53,592 nt of DNA, taken from contig CANLUH010000026.1 in assembly GCA_947494205.1 (NCBI GenBank), positions 1 through 53,592 on the forward strand, read 5' to 3'. The notes under the pieces were generated by a model. The model saw nothing but the letters and a program-made list of their open reading frames with translations. It ran no database searches and was not told the origin of the DNA. How positions within the stretch are numbered: position 1 is the first letter of the stretch; each line of letters begins with the position of its first letter. Both the position numbers and the translations under genes were made by a program. The stretch comes from an uncultured Flavobacteriaceae bacterium. Its GTDB lineage: Bacteria > Bacteroidota > Bacteroidia > Flavobacteriales > Flavobacteriaceae. Shown here one piece after another: positions 23,632 through 32,934 of the stretch.

Positions 23632-26022
23632 TTATGCTTTTTTAGTATACTTTCGCTTACGGAGGTAGTTAAATAAAAACCCGAAAAGCCCTAGAATAAA
23701 GAGTGGTAGCATAATATTAATAAGTTGCCATTTGGTTTTCTCTTTAGCTATTTTTTGCTGATCTAAAAAGGCTACAGCTACTTCTTTAGATCGAATGTTT
23801 ATAAGTCCATCGTCATCTAAAAGATAATTTACAGCATTTAGTAAAAATTCTTTGTTTCCAAAGGTTTGTAAAGTACCACGATCAAAGCCTAATTCCTCTG
23901 GACCATTTCTACCAATATCGTTTTTTATAACGTCTCCATCGGAGATCACAATCATTTTAGTTTCTGTACTTTTATTTTTAATATTAGGTAAATTAAAAGG
24001 CTTAATTCTGTTATTATAAACCGATGTAAACTCACCTTCTAATAAAACTGCTAAATTTTGAGAACCCTTATTAAAAGTTTTTGGGTCTGGTGTATCATTT
24101 ACAGATTCTAAGCTTATTACTACAGGTGTGCCTTCTAATTTGCTTAAAGGCGCACTTTCTAGTAGAATAGTCTTTTTAATATCGTTTTTAAGCGTGTCTA
24201 TAGGGTTTGCAAAATCGAACTTTAAAAAGTTTAAATTATTTACAATGGGGTGTTTGCTAGAGGTTGTCGCTAAAGGCGAATACGTCCAAGGTAAGTTGTC
24301 CACACGTGAGTCACTACCGTCTCCTTGTGCCAATGTAATAGGGGCAGAGTACATGGATCTTACTAATAGCGGATTGGTACGTACACCATATTTAAAAAAG
24401 AAATCAGTTAAGTTCAAATCTCTAGTAACAGCAACATTTTTACCTTCAATATTATATAAACTATCTTTTTCCATGGCAACAGCATCTATTAACCATAAGC
24501 TTTTTCCACCGTTCATAGTATACTGATCTAAAACTAACTTTTCGTTTTCTGTAAAGGCTTCTGTTGGTTTCGCAGAAATAATTAAATCGTAAGTATTTAA
24601 AGATTTAGATGTTTTTACAGGATTAGTGGCCACACTATCTAATGTAAAAGGCGCAATAAAATAGTAGTCTCGTAAGGTTTTTGCGAAATCAAAAATGTAC
24701 TTATTTTCTAACTGTCCATTACCTTTTAAAATACCAATTTTTCTACGTTTAGGGTTCACTAATTTGCCAAAACCATCGGCAAAGGCGTACTCTAAATGTT
24801 GTACAGAATTAGATACTAATTCTTCTTGAGTAGCTCCAATTTTATTTTTTACAAGCGGAATTTTTACCGTTTGATTATTATAACTTGCTAATGCCCAAGG
24901 AAAAATAACACGTTGTGAGTTTTGTCCGTTTTCTTGTACACTTAATTGCATAGGTATTAATCCGCGATCGTTTAGCGCTTGCATACTACGCTCTCGCGTT
25001 GCCTCGTCCTCAATAGGATTTATAAACTTAAATCTAATATTACTGTTATAAGCTGAAAACTCTTCGAGGAGTTGTTTCGTTTCGGTTTGTAAGCGTCTAA
25101 ATTCTGAAGGAAAATCGTCACCTTCTAAAAACACATCGACAACAATAGGTGAATTAACGTCTTCTATAACATTTAAAGCGGCTTCATTTAATGTGTAGCG
25201 TTGATCCGAGGTTAAATCAAAACGTTTATAAGCAGAACTACCTAGTATATTAAGAGTTAAAAGTACTAGAGGAATAGCAGCAACAATGCCCCATTTTACA
25301 GGTTTAGAGCCTTCACGATTAATACGTTTAACGGTAAAGAATATAAACAGTGCTGTGATGCTTAGAAAATATAAAATATCGCGAGTGTCTAGTACACCTA
25401 AACTCATACTTTTATAATGTGCACTCATGCCTAATTGTTCTATGAAGTTACTAGAGCTTAAATCGGATAAGCCTTCGAAACCAATATAAAATAAGAAGCA
25501 TAGAAATACGCTGCTAATAAAGGCTACTATTTGGTTATCGGATAATGTAGACGCAAATACACCAATAGCAGTATAAGCCGCTACTAGAAATAACAGTCCA
25601 AAGTAAGAACCTAAAGTGCTACCGACATCTAAATTGCCAACAGGATTTCCTAATTGATTTACTGTATAAACATATAAAAGGGTTGGTAAAAGTGCGAGTA
25701 TGATTAATAAGAACGCTCCAAAGTATTTTCCTAATACAATTTGTAAATGCGAAATCGGTTTGGTTAGTAATAGCTCTAAAGTACCTTGTTTTTTCTCATC
25801 GCTAAAACTACGCATGGTAACCGCAGGAATTAAGAAAATAAGAATCCAAGGTGCTAATAAAAAGAACGATGATAAATCGGCAAAACCGTAATTAAGGATA
25901 TTAAACTCCCCTTTAAAAACCCATAAAAAGAGCCCGTTTAATATTAAAAATATAGCAATCACCAAATAACCAATAGGTGAAGCAAAAAATGAGTTTATTT
26001 CTTTTTTTAGTAATGCGAACAT
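23632..26022 (-). CDS. gldFG: GldF-GldG fusion: gliding-motility ABC transporter permease plus substrate-binding-like protein
   Basis: One uninterrupted 796-codon frame joins two proteins that are normally separate. Residues 1-240 are GldF, an ABC-2 permease with six hydrophobic segments (SPIGYLVIAIFLILNG, PAVTMRSFSDEKKQGTLELL, FASTLSDNQIVAFISSV). At about 240-250 (KRINREGSKPVKWG) the sequence passes straight into GldG: a membrane helix, then YKRFDLTSDQRYTLNEA, the ABC_transp_aux domain, and a C-terminal membrane anchor followed by RKRKYTKKA. GldA (ATPase), F and G are required for gliding in Flavobacterium. The ATPase gene is not in the window. Both domains look intact, so the fusion probably works. 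Confidence 0.9.
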   Translation of the reverse strand: MFALLKKEINSFFASPIGYLVIAIFLILNGLFLWVFKGEFNILNYGFADLSSFFLLAPWILIFLIPAVTMRSFSDEKKQGTLELLLTKPISHLQIVLGKYFGAFLLIILALLPTLLYVYTVNQLGNPVGNLDVGSTLGSYFGLLFLVAAYTAIGVFASTLSDNQIVAFISSVFLCFLFYIGFEGLSDLSSSNFIEQLGMSAHYKSMSLGVLDTRDILYFLSITALFIFFTVKRINREGSKPVKWGIVAAIPLVLLTLNILGSSAYKRFDLTSDQRYTLNEAALNVIEDVNSPIVVDVFLEGDDFPSEFRRLQTETKQLLEEFSAYNSNIRFKFINPIEDEATRERSMQALNDRGLIPMQLSVQENGQNSQRVIFPWALASYNNQTVKIPLVKNKIGATQEELVSNSVQHLEYAFADGFGKLVNPKRRKIGILKGNGQLENKYIFDFAKTLRDYYFIAPFTLDSVATNPVKTSKSLNTYDLIISAKPTEAFTENEKLVLDQYTMNGGKSLWLIDAVAMEKDSLYNIEGKNVAVTRDLNLTDFFFKYGVRTNPLLVRSMYSAPITLAQGDGSDSRVDNLPWTYSPLATTSSKHPIVNNLNFLKFDFANPIDTLKNDIKKTILLESAPLSKLEGTPVVISLESVNDTPDPKTFNKGSQNLAVLLEGEFTSVYNNRIKPFNLPNIKNKSTETKMIVISDGDVIKNDIGRNGPEELGFDRGTLQTFGNKEFLLNAVNYLLDDDGLINIRSKEVAVAFLDQQKIAKEKTKWQLINIMLPLFILGLFGFLFNYLRKRKYTKKA

Positions 26023-26088
26023 TAAATTTTGATATTTTTAGTTTCCATGTAAACGGAAATTCTTATTGATTATTTTTTGTCAAAGATA

Positions 26089-26595
26089 TTAAACAGTATT
26101 TATTAAACCATTAATTAACATTGCAACTGAATTGACATGAAACTCTAATATTTCTTTAGTATTATAATTGACAGTAATATTAAAATAACAACTCCCACCA
26201 TCTACTATATTGTAAGTTTGCGTTTTCCATCTTGGGAATTGTGGTTTAGGGGCACAAATAAAAAAAATAGTTATAATTTTTTCATTATTACTATTCAGAC
26301 GTGGAATATATTGTCTTACAAATTTGCTTTGTTTTCTAATTAATTCTTTATCACTATTTCCGTAAGTTTCATTCATTCTATATTTGTGAAACTCTAGAAT
26401 ATTATTTAATTCTGAACTTATAATACCTTCAATTTCTAGAATTTCTTTTGCACTTAATTTAGTAGGTTTTGAATCGATATCATTTGGGAAATTATTATAG
26501 GGTATAATTGTATATTCATTACCAGAAATAAATAGCCTCTCTTTATTGCATGATATAATAATTAATATAAAAAGAAGAAAAAAAATGTTTTTCAT
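26089..26595 (-). CDS. hypothetical lipoprotein
   Basis: The 168-residue product has a lipoprotein signal (MKNIFFLLFILIIISC, Cys16). The mature part carries NEYTIIPYNNFP and a predicted helix around SAKEILEIEGIISSELNN. It then has a beta-rich end, including a lone internal Cys in FFICAPKPQFP and another in GGSCYF. No family is recognised. It sits between gldFG and an SDR gene, all on the minus strand. Just upstream of it, 26634-26654 contains three degenerate copies of a 7-bp unit (AATACTG). Confidence 0.55.
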   Translation of the reverse strand: MKNIFFLLFILIIISCNKERLFISGNEYTIIPYNNFPNDIDSKPTKLSAKEILEIEGIISSELNNILEFHKYRMNETYGNSDKELIRKQSKFVRQYIPRLNSNNEKIITIFFICAPKPQFPRWKTQTYNIVDGGSCYFNITVNYNTKEILEFHVNSVAMLINGLINTV

Positions 26596-26652
26596 AAATT
26601 GATGATTTTTTGCTCATGAAAATATGAGTTTTCAATACTGAATACTAAATAT

Positions 26653-27447
26653 TTAAGTCACACTTAATTTCCGTATCATTTTCGATAATACTTTCGGAAA
26701 AAATCGTTTAGCGAAAACCGCTGATTTCTCCTTAAAACCAGCAATATATACTTCTTGTTTCTTTTTATGTATGGCTTTAGCCATTAATTTCGCAAAATGT
26801 TCTGGAGAAATGCCGTTTTGCGTGGCTTTATCCATTATATTTTGTGCTGTTCCGTTTCCAGTTAAAGCATTAATAGAAACATTGGTTTTTACATAACCTG
26901 GACATACTAAAGTTACAGTAATATTATCGTTATATACTTCGGCTCTTAAACTATCGAAAAAGCCATGTAAAGCATGTTTGCTTGCCGCATAACTAGATCG
27001 TAAGGGGGTGCCAATTTTACCAACAATACTAGTAGTTGCTACAATATGACCAGATTGTTTTTCAATAAAATGCGACAAAAGTGCTTTGGTTAAAGCAATA
27101 GTGCCTAAATAATTAATGTCTATTAAACGTTTGTCTACAGCAATAGAAGTATCTTTTGCTAAGGCTCGTTGGCTAATACCGCCATTATTTACTAAAATAT
27201 CAATAGTTTTATAACAAGATATTGCATCTTCAACTTTAGCATTTAAGTTATTATAATCTTCTAAATCTAGACTTACTAGCTGTACCTGTTCAGGATACTT
27301 ACATAATACTTTAACAGCTTCTAGGGCTTCCGTATTTCTTGAAGATAAAATAAGTTTTGCGCCTTGCTGAGACAGCTCAATGGCGAGACTTTTGCCAATG
27401 CCAGAGGAAGCACCAGTAATCCAAATCACTTTATTCGCAAGACTCAT
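26653..27447 (-). CDS. short-chain dehydrogenase/reductase
   Basis: This classical SDR has 264 residues. The cofactor motif is GASSGIGKSLA (residues 12-22), followed by NNGGIS (about 88-93), the catalytic Ser in ATTSIVG, and the YxxxK pair in SYAASKHALHG. Position 36-38 (LSSRNTEAL) carries Arg after the second strand, which tends to favour NADPH. The substrate is unknown. It lies 26 bp downstream of an ABM-type monooxygenase gene on the same strand and is probably co-transcribed with it. Confidence 0.9.
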   Translation of the reverse strand: MSLANKVIWITGASSGIGKSLAIELSQQGAKLILSSRNTEALEAVKVLCKYPEQVQLVSLDLEDYNNLNAKVEDAISCYKTIDILVNNGGISQRALAKDTSIAVDKRLIDINYLGTIALTKALLSHFIEKQSGHIVATTSIVGKIGTPLRSSYAASKHALHGFFDSLRAEVYNDNITVTLVCPGYVKTNVSINALTGNGTAQNIMDKATQNGISPEHFAKLMAKAIHKKKQEVYIAGFKEKSAVFAKRFFPKVLSKMIRKLSVT

Positions 27448-27473
27448 AAATTATTATAATTTAATTAGGTATT

Positions 27474-27770
27474 TTATTCTAAACTCACCAATTTATCTAC
27501 ACTCCATGCTTCCGGTTTACCATTAAACATCGGTTTCGTTTGTGCCCAAACACTTTTAAATAAATCGGAATGTCTATAATTTTCTAAATCGGCTTCAGTA
27601 TTCCAATAACTATACGTAAAAAAGATGTTGGTATTGTGTTTGTCTCTGTGTAATTCTAAAAACTGACAGCCTTCAAAATTACGAATGCGCTGTTTTACAG
27701 TTTCAAAATTAGCTTGAAACTCAGTAATATGCTCTTCAGCAAAACTCATTTTTACTATGCGTACAAACAT
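27474..27770 (-). CDS. antibiotic-biosynthesis-monooxygenase (ABM) domain protein
   Basis: This 98-residue protein is a single dimeric alpha-beta barrel domain of the ABM/quinol monooxygenase type. It starts MFVRIVKMSFAEEHITEF, then NFEGCQFLELHRDKHN, FFTYSYWNTEADLENYRHSD, and ends with KPEAWSVDKL. Members act as small oxygenases or haem/quinol-binding proteins; the substrate cannot be read from the sequence. Its start codon overlaps the last base of the SAM hydroxide adenosyltransferase gene, a sign of translational coupling. Confidence 0.85.
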   Translation of the reverse strand: MFVRIVKMSFAEEHITEFQANFETVKQRIRNFEGCQFLELHRDKHNTNIFFTYSYWNTEADLENYRHSDLFKSVWAQTKPMFNGKPEAWSVDKLVSLE

Positions 27771-28639
27771 TAATAGTTGTTTTGTGTTTCTGGATAGGGA
27801 GAAACTTTATTAATAAAATTAACGGTAACAGTGTCTCTTAAATTTAAACCCATAAGTGTACTAGCACTACCCACCGAGTGACTGTTACTTTTATAAATAG
27901 CAATTTCTAAGTAGTTAGACGAATTAAAAACAACCAAACCACGGCCTTCATCATTTCGTTTATCTTCTGGCGTTTCAAAGTTTACAATGTCGCTATACTT
28001 AGCGTATATTTTTTTAAACTTATAATTACGTGCCGAAATCTCGAAGCTTCTTCCTTTTTGTATACTTTCAAAAAAGGCCTGTTTTATATTAGAAATAACA
28101 TTACCGTAATTATCTATATAAATAATGCTTCCTATAATCTGCGTTTTCTCGTCATTAACATAAGGTACCAAATTTCGTATTGGTTTTATGTTCGTTATTG
28201 GTTTACCAATAACACCTAAAGCACCACCACGTGCAATATGGCAAGCCACTTTTACAAAGGCATCTAATACAGGGAAACTGGTTTCAATTCTATCGTGAAT
28301 ATTAATTTCTACAAGCTGTTCTGGCGTAATTTCAGAACAAATCATACTCATAATCCCATTATTGGCACACACAAAGTAATGGCCATTTAGTTTCATGGCT
28401 ATGTGTTGGTTCTCTTCATTAATTTCAGAATCTATACCAATAATATGTATTGTTCCTTCTGGAAAGCTACTGTAGGCATTTTGTATAATGTAGGCTGCTT
28501 CTGGAATATTAAAAGGAGAAACCGAGTGTGAGATATCAACAATTCTAACATCGGGCAATTCGCTGTAAATAGCTCCTTTTACCGCACCAGCAAAGTGATC
28601 TTTCTCACCAAAATCTGTTGTTAATGTAATAATTGCCAT
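27770..28639 (-). CDS. SAM hydroxide adenosyltransferase (DUF62 family)
   Basis: The 289-residue protein belongs to the fluorinase/chlorinase-like family. It begins with ITLTTDFGEKDHFAGAVKGA, where the Asp after TT binds the SAM ribose. It also carries VDISHSVSPFNIPEAAYII and FVCANNGIMSMI, and near the C-terminus YGNVISNI and GLVVFNSSNYLEIA. Most non-halogenating members hydrolyse SAM to adenosine and methionine. The gene is divergently oriented from phoH with 134 bp between them, and it heads the minus-strand unit with ABM and SDR genes. Confidence 0.9.
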   Translation of the reverse strand: MAIITLTTDFGEKDHFAGAVKGAIYSELPDVRIVDISHSVSPFNIPEAAYIIQNAYSSFPEGTIHIIGIDSEINEENQHIAMKLNGHYFVCANNGIMSMICSEITPEQLVEINIHDRIETSFPVLDAFVKVACHIARGGALGVIGKPITNIKPIRNLVPYVNDEKTQIIGSIIYIDNYGNVISNIKQAFFESIQKGRSFEISARNYKFKKIYAKYSDIVNFETPEDKRNDEGRGLVVFNSSNYLEIAIYKSNSHSVGSASTLMGLNLRDTVTVNFINKVSPYPETQNNY

Positions 28640-28773
28640 GGGCTAATTGTTGATATTTTTTTGAGTTATCAAACTTAAAAATGTGTAAGTTTGTTAAGTA
28701 AATTGTTGGTATAGCTTTATAGAAGCAAAACTAATAAAACTTAAGAGAAAAATTTAATTAAATCGTCTAGCTT

Positions 28774-29727
28774 TTGAACGAAATTATAATAGAACTTGAA
28801 GAAATAAGTCCAAAAGAGTTTTTTGGCACTGGAAATGAAAATATTGTACTGCTTAAAAAGTACTTCCCTAAATTAAAAATTGTTGCACGTGGTAATAAAA
28901 TAAAAGCGTTTGGTGAAGAAGAATTATTAGATGAGTTCGATAGGCGTATGACGATGCTTTTAAAGCATTTTGGAAAATATAACAAGTTAGATGAAAATGT
29001 TATAGAGCGTGTTTTAACGAGCCAGAGTAGTGATGATTACACAACTTCTAAACAAAGTGGTGAAGTTATTGTTCATGGCGCAAACGGAAAATTAATTAAA
29101 GCGCAAACGGCTAACCAACGTAGATTGGTCGAGTTAATGCGTAAAAACGATATGGTTTTTGCGATTGGTCCAGCTGGAACAGGAAAAACATATACAGGTG
29201 TCGCTTTAGCTGTACAAGCTTTAAAAAATAAAGAGGTTAAACGTATTATTTTAACGCGTCCGGCAGTTGAGGCAGGGGAGAACCTTGGGTTTTTACCTGG
29301 CGATTTAAAAGAAAAATTAGATCCATATATGCAACCGTTATACGATGCATTACGAGACATGATTCCTGCAGAGAAATTAGCACATTATATTGAAAATGGT
29401 ACCATACAAATTGCGCCTTTAGCGTTTATGCGTGGCCGTACTTTAGATAATGCTTTTGTTATTTTAGATGAAGGACAAAATACGACCCATAACCAAATGA
29501 AGATGTTTTTAACGCGTATGGGGAAAAGCGCTAAGTTTTTATTAACGGGTGATCCTGGGCAAATAGATTTACCACGACGTACTATTTCTGGGCTGAAAGA
29601 AGCACTTTTAGTACTAAAAGATGTGGAAGGTGTTGGTATGGTGTTTTTAGATGATAAGGATGTTATTAGACATAAACTGGTTAAAAAGATTATTGCTGCG
29701 TATAAGCAGATTGAGAATGCGGACTAG
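28774..29727 (+). CDS. PhoH family ATPase
   Basis: The 317-residue product matches chromosomal PhoH-like proteins: an N-terminal KH-like segment (LKKYFPKLKIVARGNKIKAFG), then a P-loop GPAGTGKTYTG near residue 131, Walker B FVILDEGQNTTHNQM, and RTISGLKEALLVLKD. The family-typical start MNEIIIELEEISPKEFFG begins at a TTG codon (28774-28776). No ATG lies nearby in frame, so TTG is very probably the real start. PhoH proteins are ATPases with suspected RNA-handling roles. It is followed by two 7-bp tandem arrays and then purC. Confidence 0.95.
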   Translation: MNEIIIELEEISPKEFFGTGNENIVLLKKYFPKLKIVARGNKIKAFGEEELLDEFDRRMTMLLKHFGKYNKLDENVIERVLTSQSSDDYTTSKQSGEVIVHGANGKLIKAQTANQRRLVELMRKNDMVFAIGPAGTGKTYTGVALAVQALKNKEVKRIILTRPAVEAGENLGFLPGDLKEKLDPYMQPLYDALRDMIPAEKLAHYIENGTIQIAPLAFMRGRTLDNAFVILDEGQNTTHNQMKMFLTRMGKSAKFLLTGDPGQIDLPRRTISGLKEALLVLKDVEGVGMVFLDDKDVIRHKLVKKIIAAYKQIENAD

Positions 29728-29733
29728 TTTTGC

Positions 29734-29806
29734 AGTAGGAAGTAGGAAGTAGGAAGTAGGAAGTAGGAAGTAGGAAGTAGGAAGTAGGAAGTAGGAAGTA
29801 GGAAGT
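29734..29806. repeat. 7-bp tandem array, unit AGTAGGA
   Basis: About 10.4 perfect copies of AGTAGGA (AAGTAGG in phase) occupy the spacer directly after phoH. No protein or hairpin is visible in it. Confidence 0.95.
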
Positions 29807-29856
29807 TTGTGATTTTTGATGTAAGAAATAGGTTTTTACAAAGGAATAAACAAATT

Positions 29857-29905
29857 AAAAGCCAAAAGCCAAAAGCCAAAAGCCAAAAGCCAAAAGCTAA
29901 AAGCT
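29857..29905. repeat. 7-bp tandem array, unit AAAAGCC
   Basis: Five perfect AAAAGCC copies are followed by two AAAAGCT copies. It lies 45-93 bp before the purC start, so it is within or beside the purC promoter/leader. It is the second 7-bp array in one 220-bp spacer. Confidence 0.95.
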
Positions 29906-29949
29906 AAAAAAAATTATATAAAATATATTCAGAACTATTTAAAGGACTA

Positions 29950-30903
29950 ATGAGTAATACAATAATTGATTCCAATTTTAATTTTCCTGGACAAAAAAGT
30001 GTTTATAAAGGAAAAGTTAGAGCTGTTTACAGTTTAGAGAACGACCGTTTAGTTATGGTTGCCACCGACAGATTAAGTGCTTTCGATGTGGTAATGCCAA
30101 AAGGTATACCGTACAAGGGACAAATTTTAAATCAGATTGCAACTAAGTTTATGGCGCAAACTGAAGATATTGTGCCAAATTGGTTAACAGCAACTCCAGA
30201 TCCTAATGTTGCAGTAGGTGAGTTGTGCGATCCTTTTAAGGTAGAAATGGTTATTCGTGGGTATATGTCTGGGCATGCAGCTAGAGAATATAAAGCGGGT
30301 AAACGTGTGCTTTGTGGTGTTGCAATGCCAGAAGGGATGAAGGAAAACGATAAATTTCCAGAGCCGATTATAACACCAGCTACTAAAGCAGAAATGGGAG
30401 ATCATGACGAAGATATTTCTCGTGAAGATATTTTGAAGAAAGGTATAGTTTCTGAAGAAGATTATATAGTTCTTGAAGATTACACACGCAAATTATTTGC
30501 TCGTGGTACCGAAATTGCTGCGTCTCGTGGTTTAATTTTAGTGGATACTAAATATGAATTCGGAAAAACTAAAGATGGCAAAATTGTTTTAATAGACGAA
30601 ATACATACGCCAGATTCTTCTCGTTATTTCTATGCTGATGGTTATGAAGAACGCCAAGCCAATAACGAAGCTCAGAAACAACTCTCTAAAGAGTTTGTGC
30701 GCCAATGGTTAATTGCGAATAATTTTCAAGGTCTTGAAGGACAAACTGTACCTGAGATGAGTGATGCCTATATAGAAAGTGTTAGTGAGCGTTATATTGA
30801 GTTATACGAGAATATTATGGGAGAGCCTTTTGTAAAAGCAGATGTTTCTAATATCCAAGAGCGTATAAAAAACAATGTGGAAACGTTTTTAGCTGAGAAT
30901 TAA
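29950..30903 (+). CDS. purC: phosphoribosylaminoimidazole-succinocarboxamide synthase
   Basis: The 317-residue enzyme shows SAICAR synthetase landmarks: [20 protein letters not shown] (phosphate loop with KGKVR), [36 protein letters not shown], and the ATP-site segment VDTKYEFG near [14 protein letters not shown]. The length suits the larger PurC form common in Bacteroidota. It catalyses the ATP-dependent addition of aspartate to CAIR in purine synthesis in the cytoplasm. It is monocistronic, with a strong terminator downstream at 30926-30963 and two 7-bp tandem arrays just upstream. Confidence 0.97.
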   Translation: MSNTIIDSNFNFPGQKSVYKGKVRAVYSLENDRLVMVATDRLSAFDVVMPKGIPYKGQILNQIATKFMAQTEDIVPNWLTATPDPNVAVGELCDPFKVEMVIRGYMSGHAAREYKAGKRVLCGVAMPEGMKENDKFPEPIITPATKAEMGDHDEDISREDILKKGIVSEEDYIVLEDYTRKLFARGTEIAASRGLILVDTKYEFGKTKDGKIVLIDEIHTPDSSRYFYADGYEERQANNEAQKQLSKEFVRQWLIANNFQGLEGQTVPEMSDAYIESVSERYIELYENIMGEPFVKADVSNIQERIKNNVETFLAEN

Positions 30904-30925
30904 AAGAATTTAAGTTATAGATATT

Positions 30926-30963
30926 AAAAAAGACCTTGTGTGTGATAACAAGGTCTTTTTTTT
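30926..30963 (+). terminator. bidirectional terminator after purC
   Basis: AAAAAAGACCTTGT pairs with ACAAGGTCTTTTTT (14-bp stem, 9-nt loop), with A- and T-tracts on both sides. It can end purC and the convergent SIMPL gene. Confidence 0.9.
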
Positions 30964-30966
30964 GCT

Positions 30967-31689
30967 TTACAGAAGCTCAAATTTTGCAGTTATAGCACTT
31001 TCTATTTGAATTTTATCGAAATCTAATTTTATGTCTGAAGCTCTATTTATACCCAATGCTGTATTTATATATTCACCAGAATATCCTCTAAGCTTAATTC
31101 CTGATGTATGTCCTGAAAATGCTTGATTTGTATTTGGATCGAAATCTGAAATATAAATAGCCTTTCCAATAGATTGGTCTATAGATTGAGCTGAGAGCAT
31201 AGCTTGTTGTTTAGCTTTTTTTATGACTTTAGCTCTCATGTTTGTTTTTAATTCATCGAGTTTTGAATAATCAGTTTTATAGAGAAAAACATTAGAAATC
31301 CCTTTTTGTTCAAGGGATGTTAAAACGTTTCCTGCTGTTTCAGAATCATATAATAATAGGGAAAAAGATTTCGTTTTTAAGACATCTTTTTTTCTTAAAA
31401 AATATTGACGGAAATTGCTTTTTATATGAAAAAGTGAGAATTGTTTTTTTATATCTATTCCAAGACCAGTTAAAACATTTTTCATTTGATACTCGTGTTT
31501 TTCAATAGAGATTTTTCCTCTAGAATCTGCTTCATTAATAGTTATATTTAAGTAAATTCTATCTGGAACAATTAAAGTATCAATTTTAGCTGTTGTTTCT
31601 ATATATGGGATTGAATTTGTTGATATTTGGGCATTTATAGACAACTTAATTAATAATAATACAATAAGTAGCGGTAACTTAGTTTTCAT
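30967..31689 (-). CDS. SIMPL domain (DUF541) exported protein
   Basis: The 240-residue protein has a signal peptide (LLIVLLLIKLSINAQ) and a SIMPL/DUF541 domain: an N-terminal strand IPYIETTAKIDTLIVPDRIYL, central KKDVLKTKSFSLLLYD, and a helix with KAKQQAMLSAQSIDQSIGKAI, which is the family's most typical element. SIMPL proteins are periplasmic beta-barrel-like oligomers linked to kinase-associated signalling or stress; the role is unresolved. The gene ends at the shared terminator and is probably monocistronic. Confidence 0.8.
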   Translation of the reverse strand: MKTKLPLLIVLLLIKLSINAQISTNSIPYIETTAKIDTLIVPDRIYLNITINEADSRGKISIEKHEYQMKNVLTGLGIDIKKQFSLFHIKSNFRQYFLRKKDVLKTKSFSLLLYDSETAGNVLTSLEQKGISNVFLYKTDYSKLDELKTNMRAKVIKKAKQQAMLSAQSIDQSIGKAIYISDFDPNTNQAFSGHTSGIKLRGYSGEYINTALGINRASDIKLDFDKIQIESAITAKFELL

Positions 31690-31800
31690 AGATTGATTTT
31701 TTAATGTTTCAATCGAATATATATCGATTCGATAATCTATAAAAACATTAAGGAGTAAACTAAATGTTTTATTGAGTGAAGTATGCTTTTGGTTTAGTTT

Positions 31801-32127
31801 TTAATTTGAAAGTAATTCATTGGGAACAACATAAGTAGCAGAGTACATTAGGTTTTTCTTTTTTCTTCTAAATCTAGTAAATGCTCTTTTATACCATTTT
31901 GGGTCGTCAGGTTCTGTACTATATTGCTCGTATGATATCACATCGTAAAACGTACCGTTTAACCAAGGTTCTATACCATAAATGGCAATTCCTTTTTCTT
32001 GAACACGTTTAAGTACAATTTCAAAATCAGTTTCTGAAAAGTAATAGATGTTTTCTGCATCGAAACCATTATTTAGATTTTTAAGTCCGTAGAATATTTT
32101 TGTTTTTAGATAGTCTGATTTGTTCAT
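31801..32127 (-). CDS. hypothetical protein
   Basis: The 108-residue product has no signal or TM segment and is rich in Tyr and Lys (NIYYFSETDFEIVLKRVQEK, then WYKRAFTRFRRKKKN). It is probably cytoplasmic. I recognise no family. It is last of a run of four short minus-strand genes that includes a LuxR-type HTH protein. Confidence 0.55.
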   Translation of the reverse strand: MNKSDYLKTKIFYGLKNLNNGFDAENIYYFSETDFEIVLKRVQEKGIAIYGIEPWLNGTFYDVISYEQYSTEPDDPKWYKRAFTRFRRKKKNLMYSATYVVPNELLSN

Positions 32128-32141
32128 AGCATTAAAAGTAA

Positions 32142-32537
32142 TTAATCCGAATAAACTGTTAAATCTGTTTCATGATAATTTATAATGTTAATCATTCGTT
32201 TATTTGGTTTTATTTTTTGCCCTTTTATATCCCAAAATTCCCATTTATCTATATATATAGTATTATTAAAGTAACTGTATGGACAACCTCCAGAACTTTT
32301 ATCTGTTTCTAAAGTAACATTATAGTCTCCTTTTGCGATTATTACATTATTTTGAGTGACAAATTTCCATGTTCCTATTCGGTAGGTGTAGTTTACTTCT
32401 TTTGGAATGAATCCACAAAAGGTATAGGATGCTTCTTTACTGTCTCCAATTGCCTTTATATGAATACTATTTTGTTGAAACTTGTTTGTGCAACTAAATA
32501 CAATAATTAATAAAATTAAAATTTTAAACTTATTCAT
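32142..32537 (-). CDS. hypothetical lipoprotein
   Basis: The 131-residue product has a lipoprotein signal (MNKFKILILLIIVFSC, Cys16). The mature part includes YRIGTWKFVTQNNVIIAKGDYN and KWEFWDIKGQKIKPNK, strands that resemble MORN-like or 'toxin-antitoxin YwqK' style repeats (GxW.F...G), but too few to assign. It is 14 bp upstream of the 31801-32127 gene, on the same strand. Confidence 0.55.
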   Translation of the reverse strand: MNKFKILILLIIVFSCTNKFQQNSIHIKAIGDSKEASYTFCGFIPKEVNYTYRIGTWKFVTQNNVIIAKGDYNVTLETDKSSGGCPYSYFNNTIYIDKWEFWDIKGQKIKPNKRMINIINYHETDLTVYSD

Positions 32538-32595
32538 TTATAACTATTTTCTGAATATTGTTTCTATATCTTTTATTGGGATAAAATAACTTACA

Positions 32596-32934
32596 TTAAT
32601 ACAAGTATAGTAATACCATAACAGAAAGGAAGGTACACAAAACGAAATAAAAGAAAGCATTTTTACGACTTTTAATTGAAGAATATTTTTCACAAATTTC
32701 CATGGCGAATTCAAAGACAAAATTTTGATTATCAATGTAATAACAGGATAAAAAGACAAGCCCAATCAATTGTATATAAATAATTAAAAAGAGATTAATT
32801 TTATATTCTAATGAAAAATTATAAAACGTTAATAAGAGGAGTGTTGCCAAGATGCTGAGTATTAAATATCCAGTCCAGTAATAGCTTTTAGTCTTTATTT
32901 TCAAATCTTTATTCATTATGAAACATTGGTGCAT
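32596..32934 (-). CDS. small four-helix membrane protein coupled to an HTH gene
   Basis: The 112-residue protein has hydrophobic segments at about 20-38, 45-64 and 95-111, and a weaker one between. I recognise no family. The ATG at 32934 overlaps the TAA of the upstream LuxR-type gene as TAATG, which supports this start and indicates translational coupling, although MNKDLK at residue 7 is an alternative. A regulator coupled to a small membrane protein suggests a shared function. Confidence 0.6.
   Translation of the reverse strand: MHQCFIMNKDLKIKTKSYYWTGYLILSILATLLLLTFYNFSLEYKINLFLIIYIQLIGLVFLSCYYIDNQNFVFEFAMEICEKYSSIKSRKNAFFYFVLCTFLSVMVLLYLY

Noticed and set aside
29734-29905. CRISPR array
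   Set aside because: Units are 7 bp with no spacers, and no cas genes are nearby.
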